47,255 bases of DNA from Bacillota bacterium (lineage in GTDB: Bacteria > Bacillota > Sulfobacillia > Sulfobacillales > JAIMBI01). The notes below the pieces were generated by a model. The model searched no databases. It saw nothing but the letters and a program-made list of their open reading frames with translations, and was not told the origin of the DNA. Below, one piece after another: positions 17,948 through 26,436 of this stretch; position 1 is the stretch's first letter, and every line of letters starts with the position of its first letter. Location: positions 1 to 47,255 of the forward strand of contig JAJZWV010000025.1 of the NCBI GenBank assembly GCA_021846505.1, given 5' to 3'. A program made the translations under genes and the position numbers.

Positions 17948-18661
17948 TCACAGCTCGGGCACCTCCACCAGCAGAAAATTGCCGGGTTCTTGGCAGTCAA
18001 CCAGCAGGGCCAGCGGCTCGTGCGCGGGCGCGGTGGCTTCCAAGGCATCATCCGCCATCAGGCCTAGACCCTCGACGGCGGCGCTGGCGTCCACCGCATG
18101 CAGGTACGCGCGGTGGCCGGGCCGCACCACCCAGCGGGCTTGCTGGCCGCGGTCCAGCCGAGCCCACGCCACTCGCGCATCTTGGTAAATCGGCAGGGCC
18201 GCCCCGGTGTCGGCGCGAGCCGCCACCACCGTGAAGCCCGCCGCCAGTGCAGCCGGGTCCGGCCGGCTCTGATGGTGGGAAGGCGTCAGGTGGCTTTCTT
18301 GGGGCAGAATCCAAATCTGAATGAACTCCGCGGGGACGGTGCCGCGGTTGACTTCGGCATGCTCAATCCCCCGCCCCGCGGTCATGGCCTCCACTTCGCC
18401 GGCGGATAGGACCAGCTCACGGCCGGTGCTGTCCTCATGCGTCAGCTCGCCCTGCAGCACCACCGTCACAATTTCCATTTCGCGGTGGGGATGTGTGGGA
18501 AATCCCGATCCGGGGGCGATGCGATCGTGGTTGTAGGCGCGCAGTGCACCAAAGTTAACCCGCAGCGGGTCAAAGTAGCGGTCGAAGGAAAAGTGCCACC
18601 GGGCGCCCAGCCATCGGTTGCTGAACTGATAGTGGGCCTGGGCCGGGATTCTCACGAGCAT
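17948..18661 (-). CDS. Pirin-family protein
   Basis: 237-residue bicupin of the pirin/YhhW family; some members are metal-dependent quercetin dioxygenases, others regulators. The N-terminal cupin keeps the metal ligands HPHREME and IEHAE (H-x-H ... H-x-E) after FGALRAYNHDRIAPGSGF. The C-terminal cupin is weaker. ATG 18661 is chosen because GGAGGT lies 7 bases upstream; the open frame starts seven codons earlier. Upstream of folC by 43 bases and probably cotranscribed. Biological role not inferable. Confidence 0.88.
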   Translation of the reverse strand: MLVRIPAQAHYQFSNRWLGARWHFSFDRYFDPLRVNFGALRAYNHDRIAPGSGFPTHPHREMEIVTVVLQGELTHEDSTGRELVLSAGEVEAMTAGRGIEHAEVNRGTVPAEFIQIWILPQESHLTPSHHQSRPDPAALAAGFTVVAARADTGAALPIYQDARVAWARLDRGQQARWVVRPGHRAYLHAVDASAAVEGLGLMADDALEATAPAHEPLALLVDCQEPGNFLLVEVPEL

Positions 18662-18731
18662 GCGCGATACCTCCGCGGCCATTGTGGCAGAAAGGCGCCC
18701 GCGGTGCCATGTGGGTGTGCGGCACCCAGGC

Positions 18732-19115
18732 TTAAGGGGCGGCGGCCAGCCGCCCCAGCGGGCGCGAGCCTCCGCCGCCCGAGTGCCGATAAAGGAGAAA
18801 GCGGCCGTTGACCGTCACCGAAGCCCCCGCTGGAACGGGCGCCACCAGGCGCAGCTGCTCGCGCACGGTCGCCAGCGTCCCGCGCACCATCGGATGGTCC
18901 GGCTCCAGCGCCTCCACCTCAACTCGCAAGAATTTGGCAACCATCTGGCGCGCCAAGTCGGTGGGGGTTAGCCAGGGCTTGTCCACGACGACCGCCACCG
19001 CTTGGGGCAATTCATGTCGGAAGCACTCTAGGTGGGGAGCCGCCGCAGACACCACCACCCATGCATCATGACCGCATCCACACGGAGGAGTGCCGATAAC
19101 GCCCAAAACCTTCAC
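18732..19115 (-). CDS. Unknown protein, 127 residues
   Basis: I do not recognise this protein. It begins MKVLGVIGTPPCGCGHDAWVV, with a CGCG cysteine pair, then a helical middle (PTDLARQMVAKFLRVEVEAL) and a beta-like end (VTVNGRFLLYRHSGG). No membrane segment or signal peptide. A weak GGGGTGG site precedes the ATG. It lies just upstream of the pirin gene on the same strand, about 70 bases away. The regular codon pattern and lack of a competing frame make it a probable gene. Confidence 0.5.
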   Translation of the reverse strand: MKVLGVIGTPPCGCGHDAWVVVSAAAPHLECFRHELPQAVAVVVDKPWLTPTDLARQMVAKFLRVEVEALEPDHPMVRGTLATVREQLRLVAPVPAGASVTVNGRFLLYRHSGGGGSRPLGRLAAAP

Positions 19116-19935
19116 GCGCCGCCCACCCCTGATTCATCAACGTGGATTCACCTGGAACCACCTGGAGCCATCTGGCTCTCTCTGAGTTCCGCTTGAGTCC
19201 AGTGGTTGCAGTTCGCCTCGCTGGCGCGCTAACCTCTTTTCGCGAAGGAAAAAGTCGCGCCGAGCCCGGCAGCCAGGCGCGGCTCGCGTGCGGAGATGGT
19301 GGGGCTGGAGGTGGCCCTCGCCTCGGCAGCCTTGGCCATCACCCGGGAGGGGCGGCGGGATTGGCGGCTGCCTTGGCCGGCCGCCACGGGGTGCCCGCCG
19401 TGGCGGTGGTGGCGGGGTGGGACGCGGCGGCAGCCGGAGGAACACTGGCGGCGGTGCTGGCCCTGGACAGCCGTGCACCAACCCTGGCGGGGCAGCGGGC
19501 AGCGGTCGGGGCGCGTCGCGGGCGCGCAAAGGGTTTTCCGGGGCGGCCGCGTGCAGTATGGTGCTAGCTGACCAGCGCGATTCGCCGGTGGGCCCGAGAG
19601 AGGACGGGGACACATGCACGGGTCTGCCTTGGTGTCGGCCGGCTGCCCCACTGTGGTGAGCTTGGGGCTGGGCACTGTCTTTGTTCCCCACTGCCGCGAT
19701 CGGAAGCGGCCGCCTGCGCTGGCCCGGAGCCCCTCGCTTGCGCCCATCGGGGCGGTCACCCGCCGGGCGCTCAGCCGGGGCCGCGCGGCCCGCAGGCTGG
19801 TGTTTTCCCCGGCGGAGCGCTGGCGGCCTGGGGGATGCCGGCCCGGTTGTTCGGGGCGCGGATGTGCTGGACCATGGGGACGAGCCACGCGCCGCACCTG
19901 GCGGCGGCGGCCGCGAAGTCGGAGGTGACTTCCTG
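19116..19935. other. 820-bp tract without intact gene; coding-like fragments in shifting frames
   Basis: No complete open frame is convincing here. On the plus strand protein-like stretches appear in different frames: VGLEVALASAALAITREG (from about 19299), LAAALAGRHGVPAVAVVAGW (about 19360 on), and FPGGALAAWGMPARLFGA (about 19810 on, running to a stop near 19938). This is what one or two frameshifted genes would leave. The long minus-strand open frame over 19137-20024 looks like a GC-rich shadow (rich in R, P and A). No family was recognised. Confidence 0.35.
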
Positions 19936-20316
19936 ATGGAGACCCCGCTGTACCGCCGCTGGCAGGCAGCCCATGCGGCCGCCGCCGAGTGCCTCACCGC
20001 ATGGCGCCCGGAGGTTGAGGGCATGCCCGCTGAGCTGTCGGAGGCTTTAGCGTTTCACCGCACCGTGGAGGAGCGTCTGTTTTTCCCCCGGCTGGCGCGC
20101 TACTTTGTGGGGGGTGGGCCGATCCCGCTCATGGAGGCCGCGCACGCTAAGCTGTCCCAGGGCCCGGGCCGCGATCCGGACGCGTGGCGCGACGCCTTTT
20201 TGCTCCATCTGCGCCAAGAGGACTTGGTGCTGCTGCCAATCGCCCGCCTGCGCTTCACCAGCCGCGAGTGGGCGGCCCTGGACGAAGAAGCGGCCGTGCT
20301 GTGGCCCAGTGGCTAG
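19936..20316 (+). CDS. Hemerythrin-like (HHE) domain protein
   Basis: 126 residues, one HHE domain. Candidate di-iron ligands fit the four-helix pattern: H13, H41-x3-E45, H70 and H91-x3-E95. Such proteins bind oxygen or nitric oxide or store iron in the cytoplasm. ATG 19936 has GGAGGTGA about 7 bases upstream; the open frame reaching back to 19681 adds only low-complexity sequence. It ends in a 4-base convergent overlap with the DUF89 gene. Confidence 0.72.
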   Translation: METPLYRRWQAAHAAAAECLTAWRPEVEGMPAELSEALAFHRTVEERLFFPRLARYFVGGGPIPLMEAAHAKLSQGPGRDPDAWRDAFLLHLRQEDLVLLPIARLRFTSREWAALDEEAAVLWPSG

Positions 20317-21179
20317 GGGGCTGGCGCCCGCCACCAAGCCACGGAGCTTTCGGGGGGCACCCCCAACAGCCGGGCCGACGGCGGGCACTTGGCGCGGTAT
20401 AGAAACAGCACCGGCCCCCGGCGCGGCTCGTGCGACAGCGTCTCCAGATGGGCCAGCCCCTTGGCCACCACCAGATCGGCGGCCTCCCACTCCGCCCACA
20501 CGGCGTCGGGCACCCGCCCGCGCATGGTGCCGTAGCGAGCCGCGCCGGTGTCCCAGACGGTGGCCACGCTGGCCAGCCCTAAGCGGTCCGCCTCGCGGCG
20601 CGTCACGTCATTGATGATCGGGCGGCCTTTGACCACGGCAGTGACGGCGAGGCCGCGCGCAGCCAGCGCCCGCATGCACTCGCGGTCAAGCACCGCCTCG
20701 CCCGCGTTGTCCAGCAGGTACAAGACGCGAGCGCCCGGGTGCTGGGCCACCCACGCGGCGGCCACCGCCCGATCATCGCGCGACAGCGGCTCTGCCGCCG
20801 CGGCGGTGAACTGCTGCCACGTTGGATCCACGCGGGTGTCCACGCCGGCATCAATGGAATTGCCGGCCACCGCCCATGCCAGCAGCTGAGCCAAATCGGG
20901 CTTTGGGCCGCGAGCGGTCTCGGCCCACCACGCCTCCATGCGGGCGTTGGCCTCATCTTTCACTGCGGCATAAGGGTCCTCGTCCTGCAGGCGGTCCTCC
21001 AGCGCCTGGTACATCCGCTCCAGGGCCACGCCGGGGTGGGGGGCACCGGCCATCGTGCCGGCGGCCTCCGCCAGCACGGGGCCGAAGTGCGGCCGCCACC
21101 CATCGGCGCTTGTCCGATGCGCCAGCGTGCGGGTCAGGAGCACGGCGGTGCAGGCTCCACATTCGACATCCACTTGCAT
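20313..21179 (-). CDS. DUF89/ARMT1-like metal-dependent phosphatase family protein
   Basis: 288 residues of the DUF89 family, archaeal AF1104-like type. Members are metal-dependent phosphatases proposed to remove damaged phosphometabolites. Seen: C-x2-C near the N-terminus (ECGACTAVL), LLDNAGEAVLDRECM with the metal-binding D-N-x-G-E, VVKGRPIINDVTRREA, and DLVVAKGLAHLETL. ATG 21179 has GGAGG 8 bases upstream. It lies 74 bases after btuD in the same direction and may be cotranscribed with the B12 importer. A 6-bp hairpin (CCCGCC/GGCGGG) sits in that gap near 21211-21230. True substrate unknown. Confidence 0.83.
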   Translation of the reverse strand: MQVDVECGACTAVLLTRTLAHRTSADGWRPHFGPVLAEAAGTMAGAPHPGVALERMYQALEDRLQDEDPYAAVKDEANARMEAWWAETARGPKPDLAQLLAWAVAGNSIDAGVDTRVDPTWQQFTAAAAEPLSRDDRAVAAAWVAQHPGARVLYLLDNAGEAVLDRECMRALAARGLAVTAVVKGRPIINDVTRREADRLGLASVATVWDTGAARYGTMRGRVPDAVWAEWEAADLVVAKGLAHLETLSHEPRRGPVLFLYRAKCPPSARLLGVPPESSVAWWRAPAP

Positions 21180-21253
21180 TCATCGCGCCTCCATGCCGTA
21201 GGACGTGAGCCCGCCCGCCTTCTTGGCGGGGCTGCCGCTCGGCCAACGGGACG

Positions 21254-22033
21254 TCATCCCCGGTGGAACACCAGCGGCCGACCGGTCGAGGGGTGCGGCA
21301 TGACGCCTAACGGCGTGCGATAGACCCCTGACAGCTGCTCGGCCTGAAACACCTCATCGACTCCACCATACGCCTGAACCTGGCCGTCCGCCAGCAGCAG
21401 CACCGCCGAGCACGCTTGAGCCACGGTGGTCAAATCGTGGTGCGCCATCACCACCGTGTGGCCCGCCTGCACCAAAGAGCCCACCAACTCAAGAAATTGG
21501 CGGGCGTGCCCCGGATCCAGCGAAGCGGTTGGCTCGTCCAGCAGCAGCAGCGGCGCCCGCTGGGCCAGCGCCATCGCCAGGAGCACCCGCTGCTGCTCGC
21601 CTCCCGACAGCGTGCGAAACGAGCGGCTCCGGAGCTCCGCCGCATCGGTCTGCTCCAGGCACGCCTCGACCAGCTGCCGCTCGGCCGGCGCCAGCGGCAG
21701 CAGCCGATCGGCCCACGGCAGGTGGGACAGCCGTCCCAGCTCCACCACAGCCGACACGGGGAGGTCAAACGGCAGCACCAGCCGCTGCGGCACGACGGCG
21801 CGGCTGTGCGAGCGGGCTCCAGGCGATAGCGCCGCCAGCGGCTGGCCGTCGTACCACACGTGGCCGGCATCGGGTGGCTCTGTTCCCGCCATGAGGCGCA
21901 GCAGGGTGGTTTTGCCGGCCCCGTTGGGGCCGACAATCCCCAGCCACTCGCCGCGGCCCACGGCGACGGACAGCGGGCCCAGCTGAAACCCTGAGGGGTG
22001 GCGGCGGGAGACCCCCTCCACGCGGAGATTCAA
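21254..22033 (-). CDS. btuD: Vitamin B12 ABC importer, ATP-binding protein
   Basis: 259-residue ABC ATPase of the FecE/BtuD/HmuV group. Walker A is GPNGAGKTTL, the signature is LSGGEQQRVLLAMAL, Walker B is LLLLDEPTASLD, and the H-loop is VVMAHHDL. The TTG start overlaps the permease stop (TTGA, 22030-22033) with GGGGTGG just upstream. Last transporter gene of btuF-btuC-btuD; the cobalamin riboswitch upstream of btuF gives the substrate. Confidence 0.9.
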   Translation of the reverse strand: MNLRVEGVSRRHPSGFQLGPLSVAVGRGEWLGIVGPNGAGKTTLLRLMAGTEPPDAGHVWYDGQPLAALSPGARSHSRAVVPQRLVLPFDLPVSAVVELGRLSHLPWADRLLPLAPAERQLVEACLEQTDAAELRSRSFRTLSGGEQQRVLLAMALAQRAPLLLLDEPTASLDPGHARQFLELVGSLVQAGHTVVMAHHDLTTVAQACSAVLLLADGQVQAYGGVDEVFQAEQLSGVYRTPLGVMPHPSTGRPLVFHRG

Positions 22034-23007
22034 AACACCACCCCTTCACGCTGAGTGCGCACCAACAGCCACAGGAAGTAGGGTCCCCCCAGCACGGCCG
22101 TCAGCAACCCCACGGGCACGGCGCCCACCACCGGCACACTTTCCGAAACGGTGTCGGCCAGAATGAAGAACGCGGCTCCCCACATGACCGCCAGCGGCAG
22201 CAGCTGACGGTGATCGGCGGTCGTGAGGCGGCGCACCACGTGCGGGATGACCAGGCCGACAAACCCCACCAAGCCCGCCAGATATACGGCGGCCGCCGTC
22301 ATGACGCTCGCGAGCCCCAGCAGCAGCAGCTGCAGCCGGCTGACGTGCACGCCCAGGTGGCCGGCCGCCTCATCGCCCAGCAGCAGAGCGTTCATGGCGG
22401 GGGTCAGCGGGAACAGGAGGGCGGCGGCGGGCAGGATGAGGAGGGCGGCCAGGCCCACCGGCGCCCATGTCATGCCGTGGATGGAGCCGGCCTCCCAAGC
22501 AAACACGGTTTCGAGGCTGTGCTGGTTGAGCAACAGGATGAAGGTTTGCACCGCGGCCAGCATGATGCCCAGCGCGTAGCCCGCCAGAATGAGCGTCAGG
22601 GTGGCCACCTGTCCGCGGGTGCGGGCCACCGAATAGGTGGCGCCCACGGCGGCCAGCGCGCCCACGAAGGCGCCGGCTGGCACCAGGCTCCCAACCACCG
22701 TGGCAGTGAGGACGGCGCCGAGGCCAGCACCGGCCGACGCGCCGACGATGTAGGGGTCCGCCAGGGGGTTGCGGAGCAGCGCCTGCATCGCCACCCCCGA
22801 CCCGGCCAGCCCTGCGCCGACTAAGGCGGATGCCACGACGCGCGGCATGCGGATTTGCCACACGATGACACTGGCCAACCGCGAGCTAGGGTGGACCAGC
22901 ACCGACACGATGGCGGACAGGGGCAGAGGCGTGGGCCCATGCACCAGCCCCACGAGCACGCTGGCAGCCAGCGCCAGGCCGGCCAGCGCCAGCCGCCGGC
23001 CGGCCAC
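22030..23007 (-). CDS. btuC: Vitamin B12 ABC importer, FecCD/BtuC-type permease
   Basis: 325 residues with about ten transmembrane helices, as in BtuC/FecCD. Characteristic stretches: WQIRMPRVVASALVGAGLAGSGVAMQALLRNPLADPYIVGASAGAGLGA, and FVGLVIPHVVRRL with the conserved GL(V/I)-PH motif that contacts the ATPase. GTG start at 23007 directly abuts the btuF stop (TGAGTG), so translation is probably coupled. Family members move B12, haem or siderophores; riboswitch control supports B12. Confidence 0.9.
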   Translation of the reverse strand: MAGRRLALAGLALAASVLVGLVHGPTPLPLSAIVSVLVHPSSRLASVIVWQIRMPRVVASALVGAGLAGSGVAMQALLRNPLADPYIVGASAGAGLGAVLTATVVGSLVPAGAFVGALAAVGATYSVARTRGQVATLTLILAGYALGIMLAAVQTFILLLNQHSLETVFAWEAGSIHGMTWAPVGLAALLILPAAALLFPLTPAMNALLLGDEAAGHLGVHVSRLQLLLLGLASVMTAAAVYLAGLVGFVGLVIPHVVRRLTTADHRQLLPLAVMWGAAFFILADTVSESVPVVGAVPVGLLTAVLGGPYFLWLLVRTQREGVVF

Positions 23008-23946
23008 TCAGGACACCCAGTGCGGGTGCAGGATGTGGGCCAGCTCTTTCACCCCGCGGACCAGGCCGATGGACGGCTCGTCCAGATACGAGGAGTTGGG
23101 GGCCACCAGCACATGGTGGTCCTTGACGGCCCGCGTCGCCGAAAAGCCGGCCAGCTTGCTTTCTTGGGCGGCCGTGATGCCGGCGCCGCTGTCCACCACG
23201 ATATAGTCGGGATTGGCCCGCACCACCTGCTCAGCGGTCACTTGAGGCCACGGCGCCTTTACATAAGGTGCGAGGGCATTTTTGCCGCCTGCCAGGGTGA
23301 TGAAGTCGGTCAGAAAGGTGCCCCGGCCCGTGGTGTACAGATCACCCAAATCGTAAAACACCGTGGGGTGGCGGCGAATGTGCCGGAGCTTCGCCTCCAG
23401 AGATGCCAGCTGCGCTTTCAGATGCGCCACCAGCACCCGGGCGCGGGCGCTGGTGCCTGTCACGGTGCCCACCAGCGCGATGTCGTGGTACACCCCCTGA
23501 ATAGAGGTCGGGTTGAGCACCATCACCGGAATGTGCCGGCGTGTGAGCGTCTTCAAGTCACTGAGCGGCTCGTCGGTGATCACCAGCTGGGGGCGCCGAG
23601 CGACCACGGCTTCGGCCGATGGCTCGGGGAGGGCGTTGCCGATGGAGGGGAGGCCGTGCGCAGCTTTCGCCCAGGGGGCGGGCGTGTACTGCGGCACCGA
23701 GCTGTCCACGCCGACAATGTCGCGCCGAAGGCCCAGCGCATTCACAATCTCGAAGTTGGAGGGCGCGATGACGACGAGGCGGTGGACCGGTGCGGAAAAA
23801 GTGAGGTGCTGGCCGGCGTCGTCCACCACGTGGATAGGTCCGGAGGGCGCCGCCGAGCCTGCCGCGCCGCAGCCCGCAGCGGCAGCCAGCACAGCGGCGG
23901 CCATGAAGCCCGCGAGCCATCGGCCCGCACGAAAAGTTGGTGTCAT
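23008..23946 (-). CDS. btuF: Vitamin B12 ABC importer, lipoprotein substrate-binding protein
   Basis: 312 residues. A lipoprotein signal (VLAAAAGC, cysteine about residue 26) would tether it outside the membrane. The mature part is a type III binding protein: APVHRLVVIAPSNFEIVNALG, then VGVDSSVPQY, then PTVFYDLGDLYTTGRGTFLTDFITLAGGKN and PDYIVV. ATG 23946 has AAGGAG 9 to 10 bases upstream. First gene after the cobalamin riboswitch, with its promoter at 24178-24206. The riboswitch makes cobalamin the best substrate guess over iron siderophores. Confidence 0.9.
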   Translation of the reverse strand: MTPTFRAGRWLAGFMAAAVLAAAAGCGAAGSAAPSGPIHVVDDAGQHLTFSAPVHRLVVIAPSNFEIVNALGLRRDIVGVDSSVPQYTPAPWAKAAHGLPSIGNALPEPSAEAVVARRPQLVITDEPLSDLKTLTRRHIPVMVLNPTSIQGVYHDIALVGTVTGTSARARVLVAHLKAQLASLEAKLRHIRRHPTVFYDLGDLYTTGRGTFLTDFITLAGGKNALAPYVKAPWPQVTAEQVVRANPDYIVVDSGAGITAAQESKLAGFSATRAVKDHHVLVAPNSSYLDEPSIGLVRGVKELAHILHPHWVS

Positions 23947-24019
23947 TGGTCGGAGTCTCCTTATGGCAGGTGACAGCCGACGCCAGCGCGGCGACGTCCT
24001 GCCACCCGCAGGATTCGCC

Positions 24020-24160
24020 CATTCGCCGGGTAGGTCTCCTGGCTGCCGGTTCTTCGCCGTGTGACGTGCCTTCCCGCGTGAGCAGTGGCTGGCGTCGGCT
24101 CCCCGGTGACAGTGGCGGGTGCCGCTCAGGATGTTCGCCTGATTCCCTGTTATGCACCCA
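24020..24160 (-). promoter_or_regulatory. Cobalamin riboswitch
   Basis: On the minus strand the order of conserved blocks is as in the cobalamin family: GGGAATCAGGCGAA, then CACCCGCCACTGT, then GGGGAGCC, then GCCAGCCACTG, then GCGGGAAGGC, and finally the B12 box AGCCAGGAGACCTACC (24029-24044; consensus ends CTGCC). It sits in the leader of btuFCD, which should be turned off when B12 is abundant. A 13-nt segment of the aptamer (24088-24100) is exactly complementary to 23975-23987 just before btuF. Boundaries are approximate. Confidence 0.93.
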
Positions 24161-24177
24161 ACGATTAGGTCAGCTCC

Positions 24178-24206
24178 AGTGTAAGCCGTGCGCAGGGCGC
24201 CGGCAA
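24178..24206 (-). promoter_or_regulatory. Probable promoter of the B12 uptake operon
   Basis: Minus strand: TTGCCG (24201-24206), 17-base spacer, TACACT (24178-24183). Each hexamer matches consensus at 4 of 6. The start of transcription would fall just before the riboswitch. Confidence 0.45.
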
Positions 24207-24309
24207 GCCGAAGCCGCCGAGCGAATCGATGGCGGATGTCTGCGGGACGAGGGGCCCTTCATCCGCCGGGAAGTCGTTGGCGAAGGGATGGGGCTGTCTG
24301 GCTGACGGG

Positions 24310-24664
24310 ATGGCGGACGGGGATGAGGCGAAGCGCTGGCTGTTGCAAGGGGCCATGGACCTCGAGACGGCGAGGGCAACGTGGACACGCATCCCTATGC
24401 CGCGTGCTTCTTCAGCCAGCAGGCCGCCGAACAGGCGACCAAGGCTTTTCCCTCGCGCAGGCCGGACACTGCCAGCGCCCCCACGACATTTTGGGCACGC
24501 TCAAGGCGTCCCCCGCCCTTCAGCAGGTCATTCAGCTTCGTGACGCGTCGCTACAGGATGCCTTCGACACCGAGCCAGCGCGGGAAGCGGTTCCCAGTGC
24601 CTCCGGCATCCTGGCCGCGTGCGGCCAGCTTATTGCCGCCCTGGAGGCCGCCGCCGGGCCATAG
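24310..24664 (+). pseudogene. HEPN-domain protein, frameshifted remnant
   Basis: Three frames together read as one HEPN protein. MADGDEAKRWLLQGAMDLETA starts at 24310 in one frame. DTHPYAACFFSQQAAEQATKAF follows from about 24382 in a second. FSLAQAGHCQRPHDILGTLKAS continues to the stop at 24664 in a third. HEPN proteins share an opening K-x-W-L-x-x-A-x-x-D-L, a central A-C-F-x-x-Q-x-A-E-x-A-x-K-A and a later H-D-L, all visible here. Two shifts (near 24378 and 24450) break it. HEPN proteins are usually RNases or toxins paired with an MNT nucleotidyltransferase; no partner is adjacent. It is divergent from btuF. Confidence 0.65.
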
Positions 24665-24679
24665 GCCTTTCGGTGGGTG

Positions 24680-25288
24680 TCAGATGCGCCCCGCCTCCGC
24701 CAGCGTGATGCGCCAGCCCCGCGGGCTGGCGGTGAGCAGCAGCTGACCCAAGTTGGGCACGTCGATGCGCCGAGACTGGGGGCCGGACACCCCCAAGAGA
24801 TGAACCATGACGCCCTTTAGGCAGTCAGAGTGGGTGCTGGCCACCACCAATTCCCCCGGCGCACGCGGCAGGGCGTCCAGCGCGGCCATCACCCGCTGCC
24901 CTACTTCACTGATGCGCTCTCCCCGCGGCGGGGGGCTGGCTTCCGGATCGCGGCGCCAGGCGCGCCAGGCCTCGGGGTCGTCGCGGGCCAGCTCGACCAA
25001 GGGGTGGCCGTCCCAGCGGCCCATGTCCAGCTCGGCCAATCCGGGCACGTCCGACACGGACAGCCCGCGCGCCTCCGCCAGTGGGATGACGGTTTCGCGG
25101 GCGCGGCGCAGGGGACTCGACACCACCGCGGCAATGGGCACACCGGCTAGGTCGGACACCAGGGAGCGCGCCTGCTCCCAGCCGAGCGCCGTGAGGCCTG
25201 GGTCCCAGCGGCGAAAGGCGAAACGGCCCAGCGCGTTGGCTTCGCTGTGGCCGTGGCGGACCATCAAGATGCGTGCGAGCTCGGTCAC
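24680..25288 (-). CDS. Histidine phosphatase (phosphoglycerate-mutase-like)
   Basis: 202 residues of the histidine phosphatase superfamily. The catalytic RHG is in LMVRHGHSEANALGR; SSPLRRARETVIPLA follows, then AELDMGRWDGHP, and the second histidine is in VASTHSDCLKGVMVHLLG. The MSMEG_4193-like pattern fits a broad phosphatase rather than a true mutase. GTG 25288 is chosen (GGGGAG about 6 bases upstream, homology begins there); an upstream open frame to 25480 has no homology. Divergent from the next gene. Confidence 0.87.
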   Translation of the reverse strand: MTELARILMVRHGHSEANALGRFAFRRWDPGLTALGWEQARSLVSDLAGVPIAAVVSSPLRRARETVIPLAEARGLSVSDVPGLAELDMGRWDGHPLVELARDDPEAWRAWRRDPEASPPPRGERISEVGQRVMAALDALPRAPGELVVASTHSDCLKGVMVHLLGVSGPQSRRIDVPNLGQLLLTASPRGWRITLAEAGRI

Positions 25289-25449
25289 AGGCGCTCCCCA
25301 TCCCTTCGGCGGCCTCTTGCCTAGGGTAGCGGGCTCCTTTGCCGCCTGCAACGGCAGGCGCGCGGCTCTCCTCCTGCCGCGAGCTTTCGGCGGCGGGGGC
25401 GTCGTGGGAGAATGGCAGGCAGAGGCACTGGCGATAGAGGGGGGATTCC

Positions 25450-26400
25450 GTGGACCACAGCGTGACGTGGATTTCGGCACCCGAGCTGGAGTGCCTGCTC
25501 ACGCCCCGCTGGGCGCGAGCCGCCGTCAGCCGCGCGCTCGAGGCCGGGCGAGGCCAAGAGGCGCATACGCCGCTGCGGCAGCTGGTGCCCATGCCCCGGG
25601 GCACGCTGTTTGTGATGCCGGGATCGTGGGCCGGGTCGCTGGCGGTCAAGCTGCTGAACGACCGGCCGGGCCAGGCGGACACCCTGCCCGGGGTGGTGGT
25701 GCTGTTCGATGATGAGACGGGCCAGCCCCGCGCTATTTTGGATGGACCCGTGCTAACGGCGCTGCGAACAGCCGCTTTGGCCGGGTGGGCGACCGAGCGG
25801 CTCGCGCGGGCCCGCCGCCGGGTGGCGGTGGTCGGTGCCGGCTTTCAGGCGTGGTACCAGGTGGAGGCGCTGCTGGATCTTGGGGGCGTCGAGGCGCTGG
25901 CCCTTTGGAACCGCACCGGAGGCCGCGCTCTGGCACTGGCCGAGCGAGTTCGGGCCTGGCATCCTGATCTGGCGGTGTCGGTGGCGGAGTCGGTCTCACA
26001 GGCGGTTCGCGCGGCCGACGTGGTCACGGTGGTGACCCGCTCGCCCTCGCCACTGCTGCACCGCAGCATGCTGGCCGCTCATGCGCACGTCAACGCGATG
26101 GGGGCGTATCGGCCCGCCGACCGCGAGTGTGCTTCCGATGTGATGCAGGCGGCCACCGTCTACGCCGACACGCGAGAGGCCGTGCTGGCGGAAAGCGGAG
26201 ACGTGCGGATTCCGATCACCGAGGGGCGGCTTGCGCCCGAGGCCGTCCTGCCGCTGGCCAGCGCGCCCCCCCGGCCGCCCGCTGGCTTGACGGTGATGAA
26301 AAGTGTCGGCGCGGCTCTCTTTGATGTGGCGGCGGCTCAGTGCGCCTGGGAGCGGCGCCAGGAGGACCGAAGCCGCACGGCGCCGGGCCCCCGCCATTGA
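25450..26400 (+). CDS. Ornithine cyclodeaminase/mu-crystallin family protein
   Basis: 316 residues, typical for the family, whose members include ornithine cyclodeaminase, archaeal alanine dehydrogenase and ketimine reductases. Seen: SLAVKLLNDRPGQADTLPGVVVLFD, then DETGQPRAILDGPVLTALRTAALAG, then the Rossmann nucleotide site VAVVGAGFQAWYQVEALL, and a late VNAMGAYRPADRECASDVM. The lysine and arginine for substrate carboxylate binding appear to be kept. GTG start at 25450 with a purine-rich GAGGGGGG upstream. Monocistronic. The actual amino acid substrate is not evident. Confidence 0.88.
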   Translation: MDHSVTWISAPELECLLTPRWARAAVSRALEAGRGQEAHTPLRQLVPMPRGTLFVMPGSWAGSLAVKLLNDRPGQADTLPGVVVLFDDETGQPRAILDGPVLTALRTAALAGWATERLARARRRVAVVGAGFQAWYQVEALLDLGGVEALALWNRTGGRALALAERVRAWHPDLAVSVAESVSQAVRAADVVTVVTRSPSPLLHRSMLAAHAHVNAMGAYRPADRECASDVMQAATVYADTREAVLAESGDVRIPITEGRLAPEAVLPLASAPPRPPAGLTVMKSVGAALFDVAAAQCAWERRQEDRSRTAPGPRH

Positions 26401-26436
26401 CCGCGCCCGCCCAGGAGTGCTAAGGATGCTAGATCT

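Noticed and set aside
19137-20024. Minus-strand frame of 295 residues over the gap and hemerythrin start
   Set aside because: Compositionally biased (R, P and A), no ribosome site or family; overlaps the better-supported hemerythrin gene.
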